Shown here piece after piece: positions 7,161-13,097 of a stretch of DNA of 13,097 nucleotides. A program made the translations under genes and the position numbers. The notes under the pieces were generated by a model. The model saw only the letters and a list, made by a program, of their open reading frames with translations, was not told the DNA's origin and did not search any database. The DNA comes from UBA5216 sp963924885 (GTDB taxonomy: Bacteria; Pseudomonadota; Gammaproteobacteria; Burkholderiales; SG8-41). How positions within the stretch are numbered: position 1 is the first letter of the stretch; every line of letters starts with the position of its first letter. Location: positions 1 through 13,097 of the forward strand of contig CAWUUY010000463.1 of NCBI GenBank assembly GCA_963924885.1. The letters run 5' to 3'.

Positions 7161-7815
7161 AAAACAAATGGTTATCGTGAATATACATCAGCACATCGGG
7201 CGGTAGCAAATAACGTGCGCTGTGCCGCGCGCGCACCAGCTCGCGCACCTGGGTGGCCGAAATATCCAGCGCGGTGATCGGCGCCTCGACGATTACGCCG
7301 GATGGCGCGTGATGCACGGCGTGCGGGTCAGCGCTGCGCCGTTGGGCGAACTCACGCGCCAGCGCTAGCGGCATCGCGGCCAGCGCCAGCGTGGAGCCGG
7401 GGCGATGCGCCACCGCGATATGCGCCAGCGTAAAAATTTCCTGCCAGCGATGCCAGGATTCGAATCCCAAAAAAGCATCCGCGCCTATCATCAGCACCAG
7501 CGGGCAGGCCGCGCCGAGTTCTGCGCGCAATTCACTTAGCGTGTCGAACGTATAGGACTTGCCGTGGCGCCGCGTTTCGCGCTCGTCGAGCACGAACAGC
7601 GGATTACCGGCTATGGCGAGTTTCACCATAGCCACGCGATGCGCCACCGCGGTCTGCGGCGCGGCGCGGTGCGGCGGGGTGCCGCCGGGGATGAAGCGCA
7701 CCTCGCTCAGCGTCAGCGTATCCGCCACTTCCTGCGCCAGCCGCAGGTGACCGAGATGTATCGGATCGAAGGTGCCGCCGAGAATACCGATGGCGCCGTG
7801 GCTCAGTTCATTCAA
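7144..7815 (-). CDS. nadD: Nicotinate-nucleotide adenylyltransferase (NaMN adenylyltransferase)
   Basis: A 223-residue nucleotidyltransferase of the HIGH superfamily. The ATP-binding motif GTFDPIHLGH is at 14-23 and the C-terminal ISATQVR motif at 185-191, matching the ISxTxxR signature. FIPGGTPPHR (41-50) and GADAFLGFESWHRWQE (111-126) are further NadD hallmarks. It converts nicotinate mononucleotide plus ATP to deamido-NAD in de novo and salvage NAD synthesis. The only in-frame start before the ATP motif is TTG at 7815, which overlaps the aceF stop as TTGA; the nearby ATG at 7811 is in another frame. A rare start with a 4-base overlap and no visible Shine-Dalgarno suggests that translation depends on ribosomes finishing aceF. 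The stop is 2 bases from the rsfS ATG, and the last codons run into the AT-rich motif region. Confidence 0.96.
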   Translation of the reverse strand: MNELSHGAIGILGGTFDPIHLGHLRLAQEVADTLTLSEVRFIPGGTPPHRAAPQTAVAHRVAMVKLAIAGNPLFVLDERETRRHGKSYTFDTLSELRAELGAACPLVLMIGADAFLGFESWHRWQEIFTLAHIAVAHRPGSTLALAAMPLALAREFAQRRSADPHAVHHAPSGVIVEAPITALDISATQVRELVRARHSARYLLPPDVLMYIHDNHLFLKENT

Positions 7816-9080
7816 AGCACGAGTCTGCGGATATCAGCCAGCGTTTGCGACAGAAACGTGACGAAGCGCGCGCCCTGCGCGCCGTCGATCACGCGGTGAT
7901 CGTACGACAGCGACAGCGGCAGCATCAGCCGCGGCTGGAAGGCCTTGCCATCCCACACCGGTTTCATTGACGCGCGGCCCACGCCGAGGATGGCGACTTC
8001 GGGCGCATTGATGATGGGCGTGAACATCGTGCCGCCCAAGCCGCCGAGGCTGGAGATCGAAAAGCAGCCACCCTGCACATCGGCGGGCGCGATCTTGCCG
8101 CCGCGCATGCGCTCGCTGACCGTGCCGAGTTCGGCGGCGATATCGAACAAACCTTTTTTGTCGATGTCGCGCAGCACCGGCACCACCAATCCGTTAGGCG
8201 TATCGACCGCGACGCCGATATGAAAATACTGCTTCAGCACCAGGCTTTCGCCGTCGGCCGACAGCGACGAATTGAATTCAGGAAATTGTTTTAACGCCAG
8301 CGCCGAGGCCTTTGTCAAAAAACCCAGCAGGGTGAGCTTGACGTTGCGGCGTTTGGCTTCGTCGGCCTGCGCCTTGCGAAAGGCTTCGAGGTCGGTTATG
8401 TCGGCTTCGTCGTTCTGCGTGACGTGCGGAATGCTCACCCAGTTACGATGCAAAAATCCACCCGACAATTTGCGGATGCGCGACAGCGGTTTGATTTCAA
8501 TGCCGCCGAATTTAGCGTAATCGATCTGCGGCATCGGCGGCAGATTAAAGCCCGGCCCCGCGCCTTCGCCACCACGGGGCTTCGCCAGTTCCGCTTTCAC
8601 ATAGGCCTGCACGTCTTCACGCAGGATGCGGGCTTTCGGGCCACCGCCCGTGACGCGTGACAGATCGACGCCGAGTTCGCGCGCGAATTGCCGCACCGAC
8701 GGACTGGCGTGCGCCATGCGGTGTTGCGTTTCGTCGACCGGCGACGACGGCTGCACCTGCGCGCGCGCAACGGGCGCAGTTGTTGCAGAGGTCGCAGCCA
8801 CCGGCTCCGCAGGCGCGGGTGCCGGGGCAGCCGCAAGCGCAGCCGCCTCCAGCTTCAACACCAACGTGCCCTTGGACACTTTGTCGCCGAGCTTGATGAT
8901 GATCTCTTTCACCACGCCGCTGGCTGGCGACGGCACATCCATGGTCGCTTTGTCCGACTCCAGCGCCATCAGCGAATCTTCGGCCTTGACCGTGTCACCG
9001 GGCTTGACGAAGATTTCGATCACCGGAATATTCTTGAAGTCGCCGATATCGGGGACCGCGACGTCGATTACGTTAGCCAT
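7812..9080 (-). CDS. aceF: Pyruvate dehydrogenase E2, dihydrolipoyllysine acetyltransferase
   Basis: A 422-residue E2 from the ATG at 9080 (MANVIDVAVPDIGDFKNIPV). One lipoyl domain occupies about 4-78 with lipoylated Lys44 in ALESDKATMDVP. An Ala/Pro-rich linker (about 79-115) leads to a peripheral subunit-binding domain at about 125-160 (SPSVRQFARELGVDL, then GPKARILREDV). The catalytic acetyltransferase domain follows from about 195 to the end, with the active site YDHRVIDG (His395, Asp399). It transfers the acetyl group from lipoate to CoA. E. coli AceF has three lipoyl domains; a single one gives this shorter protein. An upstream in-frame ATG at 9155 would add 25 atypical residues overlapping the aceE end and is rejected. 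The 40-base gap from aceE holds a hairpin and an AT-rich motif but no Shine-Dalgarno. The E3 gene lpd is absent here. Confidence 0.97.
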   Translation of the reverse strand: MANVIDVAVPDIGDFKNIPVIEIFVKPGDTVKAEDSLMALESDKATMDVPSPASGVVKEIIIKLGDKVSKGTLVLKLEAAALAAAPAPAPAEPVAATSATTAPVARAQVQPSSPVDETQHRMAHASPSVRQFARELGVDLSRVTGGGPKARILREDVQAYVKAELAKPRGGEGAGPGFNLPPMPQIDYAKFGGIEIKPLSRIRKLSGGFLHRNWVSIPHVTQNDEADITDLEAFRKAQADEAKRRNVKLTLLGFLTKASALALKQFPEFNSSLSADGESLVLKQYFHIGVAVDTPNGLVVPVLRDIDKKGLFDIAAELGTVSERMRGGKIAPADVQGGCFSISSLGGLGGTMFTPIINAPEVAILGVGRASMKPVWDGKAFQPRLMLPLSLSYDHRVIDGAQGARFVTFLSQTLADIRRLVL

Positions 9081-9095
9081 GGCGGAGTATGAATT

Positions 9096-9111
9096 TAAGT
9101 ATTTGTTTTTA
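9096..9111 (-). repeat. AT-rich dispersed motif, copy C (aceF leader)
   Basis: TAAGTATTTGTTTTTA on the plus strand (TAAAAACAAATACTTA in the aceF sense direction) is identical over 16 bases to 11968-11983. It ends 15 bases before the aceF ATG in the aceE-aceF gap. With no Shine-Dalgarno visible, this A/U-rich stretch might act as a ribosome (S1) loading element, which is inference. Confidence 0.75.
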
Positions 9112-9113
9112 AA

Positions 9114-9128
9114 CAGTATTTTATACTG
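9114..9128 (-). other. Small AT-rich hairpin at the aceE stop codon
   Basis: CAGTAT-AAA-ATACTG in the sense direction is a perfect 6-base stem with a 3-base loop, and the aceE stop TAA lies at its loop edge. With only two G-C pairs it is weak. It is followed by TTTAAAAAC rather than a long U tract, so a true terminator is unlikely. It may affect stop/restart between aceE and aceF, or RNA processing. Confidence 0.4.
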
Positions 9129-11823
9129 AGGTTGGATTGGGCTTATCCGCATCAATGCCGTAACGCTGGATCGCTTCCGACACTTTGGCGTGCGGGATGG
9201 CTTCCTGATCGGCCAGCGCTTTTAGCGCGGCCACCGCCACGTAATTGCGGTCCACTTCAAAAAACCGGCGCAGTGCGCGGCGCGTGTCGGAGCGGCCAAA
9301 GCCATCGGTGCCGAGCACGATGTAGTGCTGCGCCGGCATGAAGGCGCGAATCTGATCGGCGTAGGTCTTCATGTAATCGGTGGCCGCCACCACCGGCCCG
9401 GTTCGGTCTTTAAGGCACTGCTCGACATAAGACACCCGCGGCGTCGCTTCGGGATGTAGGGTGTTCCAGCGCTGCGCGTCCAGACCATCGCGGCGCAATT
9501 CGTTAAAGCTGGTGACGCTCCAGATATCCGCCGCCACGCCGTAATCTTTTTCCAGCATCGCGGCGGCGGCGATCACTTCGCGCAGGATGGTGCCGCTGCC
9601 CAAGAGTTGCACGCGCGGCTGATTTTTCTTGGCCTTGCCCGCCGTGCCACCTTCCGCAAACAAATACATGCCGCGCAAAATGCCTTTTTCCACGCCTTCG
9701 GGCATCGCCGGATGGGTGTAGTTTTCGTTCATCACGGTGATGTAATAAAAGACGTCTTCCTGCTCTTGGTACATGCGCCGCATGCCGTCCTGGATAATCA
9801 CCGCCAGTTCGTACGAAAACGTCGGGTCGTACGAAATGCAATTGGGGATGGTCGCCGCCATTAGATGGCTGTGGCCATCTTCGTGCTGCAAGCCCTCGCC
9901 GTTTAACGTGGTGCGCCCGGCGGTGCCGCCGAGCAAAAAGCCGCGCGCGCGCATGTCTCCCGCCGCCCACGCCAGATCGCCAATGCGCTGAAAGCCGAAC
10001 ATGGAGTAAAAGATGTAAAACGGCATCATCATCTGCCCGTGGTTGGCGTAACTCGTCGCCGCCGCGATCCAGGATGACATCGCGCCTGCCTCGTTGATGC
10101 CCTCTTGCAGCATCTGCCCGGTTTTGTCTTCCTTGTAGAACATCAGTTGATCAGCGTCCTGCGGGGTGTAGAGCTGGCCCACGCTGGAATAAATGCCGAA
10201 CTGGCGGAACATGCCTTCCATGCCGAAGGTGCGCGATTCATCCGGCACGATCGGCACCACGAACTTGCCGATTTTTTTGTCACGGATCACCGTGTTCAAA
10301 ATACGCACGAAGGCCATGGTGGTGGAAATCTCGCGCTCGTCCGTGCTTTTTAATTGTGCCTCGAACGCCGACAGCGGCAGCACTTCCAGCGGCGGCGCGC
10401 GGCGCTTGCGCGAGGGCAGTGAGCCGCCCATGGCTTCGATGCGGCTGCGCAAATATTTCATTTCCGGCGCGTCTTCCGGCGGGCGGTAGAACGGCACCTT
10501 CTCCAACTGGTCGTCGGGTATAGGCACGCTGAAGCGGTCGCGAAATGCCTTGATTGAGTTAGTGCCCATCTTCTTCTGCTGATGGGTGATGTTTTGTCCC
10601 TCGCCGGATTCGCCCATGCCGTAACCCTTGATGGTCTTGGCGAGGATCACCGTCGGCTGGCCGGTGTGCTTGGTGGCGGCGGCATAGGCGGCGTACATCT
10701 TGTGCGGATCATGGCCGCCGCGATTCAAGCGCCAGATATCGTCGTCGGACATGTTGGCGACGAGCTCCGCAAGCTCCGGATACTTGCCGAAGAAATGCTT
10801 GCGCACATACGCGCCGTCCTGCGATTTCATCGCCTGGTATTCACCGTCCACGCATTCTTCCATGCGTTTTAACAGCATGCCGGATTTATCTTTGAGGAAT
10901 AACGCGTCCCAATAGGAACCCCACACCACTTTGATCACGTTCCAGCCGGAGCCGCGAAAATCGGCTTCGAGTTCCTGAATGATTTTGCCGTTGCCGCGCA
11001 CCGGGCCGTCGAGCCGCTGCAGGTTGCAGTTGATGACGAAGATAAGGTTGTCGAGTTTCTCGCGACCGGCGAGCGAAATCGCGCCCAGCGATTCGGGCTC
11101 GTCCATCTCGCCGTCGCCCATGAACGCCCACACTTTGCGGCCCTGCGCCGGAATAATGCCGCGATCACGAATGTAGCGCATAAAGCGCGCGTGATATATC
11201 GCCATCAAAGGGCCGAGGCCCATCGATACCGTGGGGAACTGCCAGAAATCCGGCATCAGCCACGGGTGCGGATAGGAGCTCAAACCTTTGCCGTCAACCT
11301 CTTGGCGAAAATGCACGAGCTGCTCTTCGGTGATGCGCCCTTCGAGAAACGCGCGCGCATACACGCCGGGCGCCGAATGGCCCTGAAAATAAATCAGGTC
11401 GCCCAGAAAATGATCGTTGGCGGCGCGGAAGAAATGATTAAACGCCACGTCGTAGAGCGTGGCCGCCGAGGCAAAACTGGCGATGTGCCCGCCGAGCTCG
11501 GAGGATTCCTTGTTGGCGCGCACCACGGTGGCCATCGCATTCCAGCGTACCAGCGAACGAATGCGATGCTCCATTTCCGGGTCACCCGGCGAGCGTTCTT
11601 CGCGCTCCGGCGGAATGGTGTTCCAATACGCGGTGTTGGCGTTGTACGGAATGTACGCGCCGGAAACGCGCGCGCGCGCAACCAGTTGTTCCAGCAAGAA
11701 GTTGGCGCGGGCGGGGCCTTCGCGTTCGATGACCGCGTCGATCGAATCCAGCCACTCGCGGGTTTCCAGCGGATCCACGTCGGTGGCGGAAGCGCTGGGA
11801 TCATTCAGGTCGTTCATGTCCAT
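9121..11823 (-). CDS. aceE: Pyruvate dehydrogenase E1 component (homodimeric type)
   Basis: A 900-residue E1 of the single-chain gammaproteobacterial/betaproteobacterial type, closely collinear with the E. coli enzyme (887). It decarboxylates pyruvate with thiamine diphosphate and acetylates the lipoyl group of AceF. The ThDP motif runs from GDGEMDEPES (from residue 237) to INCNLQRLD (264-272). Active-site histidines appear in ELGGHIASF (His113) and YFQGHSAPG (His149), and later hallmarks are GRTTLNGEGLQHEDGHSH and GTDGFGRSDTR. I chose the ATG at 11823 because AAAGGT lies 7 bases upstream; ATG 11817 is possible, and the in-frame ATG at 11859 would put the ribosome-binding site inside the gene. 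The DVDPLETREWLDSI segment (15-28) aligns with the start of the E. coli protein. It opens the leftward operon behind a probable promoter at about 11914-11922. Confidence 0.98.
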   Translation of the reverse strand: MDMNDLNDPSASATDVDPLETREWLDSIDAVIEREGPARANFLLEQLVARARVSGAYIPYNANTAYWNTIPPEREERSPGDPEMEHRIRSLVRWNAMATVVRANKESSELGGHIASFASAATLYDVAFNHFFRAANDHFLGDLIYFQGHSAPGVYARAFLEGRITEEQLVHFRQEVDGKGLSSYPHPWLMPDFWQFPTVSMGLGPLMAIYHARFMRYIRDRGIIPAQGRKVWAFMGDGEMDEPESLGAISLAGREKLDNLIFVINCNLQRLDGPVRGNGKIIQELEADFRGSGWNVIKVVWGSYWDALFLKDKSGMLLKRMEECVDGEYQAMKSQDGAYVRKHFFGKYPELAELVANMSDDDIWRLNRGGHDPHKMYAAYAAATKHTGQPTVILAKTIKGYGMGESGEGQNITHQQKKMGTNSIKAFRDRFSVPIPDDQLEKVPFYRPPEDAPEMKYLRSRIEAMGGSLPSRKRRAPPLEVLPLSAFEAQLKSTDEREISTTMAFVRILNTVIRDKKIGKFVVPIVPDESRTFGMEGMFRQFGIYSSVGQLYTPQDADQLMFYKEDKTGQMLQEGINEAGAMSSWIAAATSYANHGQMMMPFYIFYSMFGFQRIGDLAWAAGDMRARGFLLGGTAGRTTLNGEGLQHEDGHSHLMAATIPNCISYDPTFSYELAVIIQDGMRRMYQEQEDVFYYITVMNENYTHPAMPEGVEKGILRGMYLFAEGGTAGKAKKNQPRVQLLGSGTILREVIAAAAMLEKDYGVAADIWSVTSFNELRRDGLDAQRWNTLHPEATPRVSYVEQCLKDRTGPVVAATDYMKTYADQIRAFMPAQHYIVLGTDGFGRSDTRRALRRFFEVDRNYVAVAALKALADQEAIPHAKVSEAIQRYGIDADKPNPTSV

Positions 11824-11830
11824 GGGGATT

Positions 11831-11836
11831 ACCTTT
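11831..11836 (-). promoter_or_regulatory. Ribosome-binding site of aceE
   Basis: AAAGGT in the sense direction, 7 bases before the ATG at 11823. This is one of the clearest Shine-Dalgarno sequences in the leftward operon and decides the aceE start in favour of 11823 over 11859. Confidence 0.6.
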
Positions 11837-11881
11837 GTGGGGCTTTTACTGGCGGGCAATGGTGGTTAGGCAGACCGATGT

Positions 11882-11898
11882 CGGCGCTTGTGGCGCCG
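11882..11898 (-). other. GC-rich hairpin in the aceE leader
   Basis: CGGCGC-CACAA-GCGCCG is a perfect 6-base-pair stem with a 5-base loop. It would lie roughly 10-25 bases into the transcript if initiation follows the extended -10 at 11914-11922. No U tract follows, so it is not an intrinsic terminator; a 5'-stabilising or RNA-binding role is possible. Confidence 0.5.
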
Positions 11899-11909
11899 CG
11901 CCCGATGCC

Positions 11910-11927
11910 GTGAATTATAACATTCAC
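11910..11927. promoter_or_regulatory. Operator-like inverted repeat over the aceE promoter
   Basis: GTGAAT-TATAAC-ATTCAC: two perfect 6-base half-sites separated by 6 bases, centred on the likely -10 of aceE. Its position would let a bound dimer block RNA polymerase. It does not match the E. coli PdhR consensus (ATTGGTnnnACCAAT), so the regulator is unknown. Confidence 0.5.
11914..11922 (-). promoter_or_regulatory. Extended -10 promoter for aceEF-nadD-rsfS-rlmH-maf-rng
   Basis: In the sense direction TGTTATAAT is a perfect TGn plus TATAAT extended -10 element, about 90 bases before the aceE ATG in the 166-base rlpA-aceE gap. No good -35 sits 16-18 bases upstream (CGCAGT at 17), which is common for extended -10 promoters. 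Tight spacing downstream suggests it may serve the whole seven-gene operon. Confidence 0.6.
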
Positions 11928-11967
11928 CCGTTGGCAACTGCGGAGCCTGATTATGGTAAATAACTTA

Positions 11968-11983
11968 TAAGTATTTGTTTTTA
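11968..11983 (-). repeat. AT-rich dispersed motif, copy B (between rlpA and aceE)
   Basis: TAAGTATTTGTTTTTA on the plus strand is identical to 9096-9111. It lies 7 bases past the rlpA stop codon. Its TAAGT end forms part of a perfect 10-base palindrome, ACTTATAAGT, at 11963-11972. Confidence 0.75.
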
Positions 11984-11989
11984 TTGAAA

Positions 11990-12955
11990 TTATCTCACTA
12001 ATACCATGGGCTTGATACCCATCGATTGACTGATGCGGTCGGCGACCAGCCGTGCGTCGTTGGGATTCGCAAACGGCCCGGCATGCACGCGAAACAATCC
12101 GTCGCGCACGTACACCTGCAAATGCGGCGCCAGCCACGGCTGTTCCGCGCGCAGCCGGCCGGCGTACGAGTCGGCGTTCTCCTTTGCGCCGAAGGCGGCG
12201 AGTTGCAGATAAATACCGGAACTGTCCGCCGCCATGGGTATTTGCCGTTCGGCCTCAGTTGGTAACGGCGGCGGCACGGGCGCAGGCACGACTGCGGGCG
12301 CCTGACTACGTGGCGCTTCGACCACTGCCGGCGGCACGGTCTGCGGCGCGCCCGGCATGATCGTTTCCACCTCCACCATCGCGCTGCCGCCGGCCAGCAC
12401 GCCGAGTTTATGTGCGGCGGTATACGACAAGTCGATCAGCCGGTTGTCGATAAAAGGCCCGCGATCGTTGACGCGCACCACCACGGATTTTCCCGTGGCG
12501 ACATTGGTGACGCGCGCGTAGCTCGGAAGCGGCAGCGTGGTATGCGCAGCGGTCATCGCATACATATCGTAGATTTCACCCGACGAAGTCTGCTTGCCGT
12601 GATAACGCCGCCCGTACCACGACGCGACGCCGCGCGCGCGATACGGCACCACCGCCGTCATCGGCACGTAGTGACGCCCCATCACGGTATAGGGCCGCAC
12701 GGCGCCGCGGTGCAACGGTTCGGCGCGCGGTACGGCGTCGGGAATGGCGTCGAGATTCGCCGGAGCGTTGGCACCGGGGCCGTCGTCGAGATAATAGCCG
12801 CTGCTCTTTGTGGCAGGCGTGGAGGGTGGCGCTTTCGCGGCTGGCGCATCGCGCCTGGGTGGCGTGCCGCAGCCGGATAGCAATGCCAGAACAATGGTGA
12901 GGAAAACAGTCAAAGGTAGACCAGGGGTCAAGTGACTTACATCCCTTGCGTTCAT
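11990..12955 (-). CDS. rlpA: Septal ring lytic transglycosylase RlpA lipoprotein
   Basis: A 321-residue outer-membrane lipoprotein. The N-terminus MNARDVSHLT leads into a hydrophobic stretch and the lipobox LLSGC with Cys29. A Pro/Ala-rich segment is followed by a YYLDDGPGANAPANLDAIPD block (54-73), then the double-psi beta-barrel (about 107-197) with GVASWYGRRYHGKQTSSGE. Glu127, His138 and Asp164 (VNDRGPF) are the expected catalytic positions. A second Pro-rich linker (about 200-235) precedes a C-terminal SPOR domain (about 246-320: YLQLAAFGAKENADSYAGRL). RlpA cleaves denuded glycan strands at the septum and the SPOR domain targets it there. The ATG overlaps the rodA stop as ATGA, fixing the start at 12955; an in-frame ATG at 13012 would overlap rodA much further and spoil the signal peptide. 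Cell-wall role and membership of the rod-shape cluster are secure. Confidence 0.96.
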   Translation of the reverse strand: MNARDVSHLTPGLPLTVFLTIVLALLSGCGTPPRRDAPAAKAPPSTPATKSSGYYLDDGPGANAPANLDAIPDAVPRAEPLHRGAVRPYTVMGRHYVPMTAVVPYRARGVASWYGRRYHGKQTSSGEIYDMYAMTAAHTTLPLPSYARVTNVATGKSVVVRVNDRGPFIDNRLIDLSYTAAHKLGVLAGGSAMVEVETIMPGAPQTVPPAVVEAPRSQAPAVVPAPVPPPLPTEAERQIPMAADSSGIYLQLAAFGAKENADSYAGRLRAEQPWLAPHLQVYVRDGLFRVHAGPFANPNDARLVADRISQSMGIKPMVLVR

Positions 12956-13097
12956 CGCCGCACCAGATTCCGGTGAGTCTGTATGCTCATCAGTATGCCA
13001 AATCCCAGGCACAGCGTGACCAATGACGTGCCGCCGTAGCTGATCAGCGGCAGCGGCACGCCCACCACCGGCAGGATGCCGCTGACCATGCCCATGT
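12952..13097 (-). CDS. rodA: Peptidoglycan polymerase RodA (MrdB), C-terminal end only
   Basis: The last 47 codons and stop of a SEDS-family protein enter from the right edge. The readable part, MGMVSGILPVVGVPLPLISY then GGTSLVTLCLGFGILMSIQT and HRNLVRR, is the characteristic RodA/FtsW C-terminus: the GxxPxxGxPLPxxSxGG motif and the final transmembrane helix with a basic tail. RodA is the glycosyltransferase of the elongasome. The stop TGA overlaps the rlpA ATG (ATGA), so both are co-transcribed. The N-terminal part lies outside the window. Confidence 0.95.
   Translation of the reverse strand, partial: MGMVSGILPVVGVPLPLISYGGTSLVTLCLGFGILMSIQTHRNLVRR

Noticed and set aside
9081..9155. A longer aceF starting at ATG 9155
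   Set aside because: It would overlap the aceE end and add 25 Lys/Asn/Tyr-rich residues before the conserved lipoyl-domain start, encoded mostly by the AT-rich motif and hairpin.
11191..11913. A 240-codon plus-strand frame opposite the start of aceE
   Set aside because: It lies antisense to strongly conserved E1 sequence, has low-complexity composition and no ribosome-binding site.
11963..11992. A possible intrinsic terminator after rlpA
   Set aside because: The perfect palindrome ACTTATAAGT has no GC-rich stem and leaves no loop, so it is not a convincing terminator.
12956..13012. A longer rlpA starting at ATG 13012
   Set aside because: It would overlap rodA by about 60 bases and place a charged segment (HTDEHTDSPES) before the signal peptide. 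The ATGA junction at 12952-12955 is the natural start.

Overview
The window is a gene-dense stretch of a GC-rich proteobacterial chromosome, most likely a betaproteobacterium. The order nadD-rsfS-rlmH-maf-rng and the pair rodA-rlpA, seen here on one strand, are arrangements I associate with Betaproteobacteria (from knowledge, not from a search). No tRNA, rRNA, CRISPR array, insertion sequence or phage gene was seen, and every gene fully inside the window reads through without a frameshift. No stretch over 300 bases lacks a gene.

Left part (1-3958). A leftward gene cut by the window edge encodes a secreted protein resembling the surface-adhesin E family. Diverging from it is a tightly packed rightward trio: an FAD-dependent phytoene-dehydrogenase-like (PYROXD2-type) oxidoreductase, a GDSL/TesA-like esterase predicted to be a lipoprotein, and an MFS transporter. 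The first two overlap by ATGA and the third begins directly after the second's stop, so they are probably one co-translated operon of unknown substrate. It converges on rng with only 17 bases between stop codons.

Centre and right (3976-13097), all leftward, read in transcription order. The C-terminal end of rodA overlaps rlpA (cell elongation and septal peptidoglycan). After a 166-base gap holding an extended -10 promoter, an operator-like palindrome and a leader hairpin comes a likely seven-gene operon: aceE and aceF (pyruvate dehydrogenase E1 and E2), nadD (NAD synthesis), rsfS (ribosome silencing), rlmH (23S rRNA methylation), maf (nucleotide pyrophosphatase) and rng (RNase G). The junctions are 40, -4, 2, 4, 5 and 34 bases. 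No lpd (E3) gene is present in the window.

The most unusual points are: (1) an AT-rich motif, TAAAAACAAATACTTA in the sense direction, found twice exactly, once with one mismatch and once as a degenerate copy, always at gene boundaries and always in the same orientation relative to transcription; (2) a 77-residue histone-H1-like Lys/Ala/Pro/Thr/Arg tail on RsfS; (3) the coupling of pyruvate dehydrogenase to nadD through a TTGA stop/start overlap; (4) a GTGAAT-N6-ATTCAC palindrome lying over the likely aceE promoter. I saw no clear new defence or mobile system; most of the window is core metabolism and housekeeping.
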